From contig OY757913.1 of the NCBI GenBank assembly GCA_963585895.1, forward strand, positions 109,305,732-109,369,731: a stretch of DNA of 64,000 nucleotides. Reading direction: 5' to 3'. The notes beneath the pieces are model-generated. The model had not been told where the DNA came from. It ran no database searches and was given only the letters and a program-made list of their open reading frames with translations. This document shows positions 63,916 to 64,000 of this stretch, piece by piece. Position 1 is the stretch's first letter. Every line of letters starts with the position of its first letter. Source of the stretch: Sepioteuthis lessoniana. Taxonomy: Eukaryota > Mollusca > Cephalopoda > Myopsida > Loliginidae. A program made the translations under genes and the position numbers.

Positions 63916-64000
63916 AGTTAAACTATCATAGTCTCCTGTCATATAAGACACAAAAATGTATCTTTTCAACCTAGTAAACACTTCCTACTTAATTCCATTA

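Noticed and set aside
1-64000. Retroviral, LTR or Polinton-type elements
   Set aside because: No long terminal direct repeats with TG..CA ends, protease, integrase, capsid or envelope-like frames were recognised. The reverse transcriptases present are non-LTR types.

Overview
The window reads as intergenic DNA from an animal genome, most likely a lophotrochozoan and plausibly a coleoid cephalopod such as an octopus. It is AT-rich, full of (TA)n, (CA)n and (GA)n microsatellites, and crowded with tRNA-derived SINEs, RTE-type and R2/R4-type LINE pieces and Tc1/mariner relics. The species call is an inference from repeat style and recalled protein families; no gene here proves it. No bacterial features, CRISPR arrays, rRNA or convincing functional tRNA genes were seen, and no retroviral, LTR or Polinton element was recognised.

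The only convincing host gene is on the minus strand at 50621-52078. It is an uninterrupted 485-codon frame whose C-terminal third is the NOT2/3/5 domain of the CCR4-NOT subunit CNOT2, joined to about 290 residues that do not resemble vertebrate CNOT2 as I recall it. It looks like an old, diverged intronless paralogue, perhaps a retrogene with one intron just upstream of the ATG.

Almost everything else is mobile DNA. Labels used here: SINE-A (about 285 bp, GTGGTGTAATGGTTA head, ends GGGGTTGGTAAAT); SINE-B (GCCCAGTCGGCT head, body of about 220 bp, AT-rich subrepeats, GGTTGATATGCC tail); SINE-C (tRNA-like head, GGTTGATATGCC tail); SINE-D (GGCCCAGCGGTTAGAG head); SINE-E and SINE-F (other tRNA-like heads); SINE-G (GCGCCTCTGGTGGTGTAATGG head, often tandem). 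LINEs are one nearly full-length RTE-like element (43050-46455) plus six 3' fragments, an R4-like LINE with a restriction-like endonuclease (six fragments), and one 3' end of an I-clade-like LINE with RNase H (30360-31093). DNA transposons are a Tc1 element with long inverted repeats (35767-37852), a second Tc1-like relic (28780-30130), mariner relics and deletion derivatives (3311-4112, 4122-4901, 58738-59383), a degraded transposase (20520-21320) and a small hAT-like MITE (63523-63719).

Layout: 1-9 kb is LINE, mariner and SINE debris with a foldback hairpin; 9-17.2 kb holds a 662-bp near-identical duplication, tandem SINE-G arrays and a CpG-rich island; 17-28 kb is SINE-B and RTE fragments; 28-38 kb has two Tc1 elements pierced by SINEs plus I-clade and R4-like LINE ends; 38-43 kb is microsatellite-rich; 43-46.5 kb is the intact-frame RTE-like LINE, inserted in a SINE-A and carrying an inverted 5' end; 50.6-52.1 kb is the CNOT2-like gene; 53.8-64 kb is SINEs, satellites and a polypurine tract. 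Main observations: the twin-priming-type inversion in the LINE, the sharing of one 3' tail by SINE-B, SINE-C and the I-clade LINE, the in-place inversion of the A-box segment in a tandem SINE-G array, and the CNOT2-like gene.
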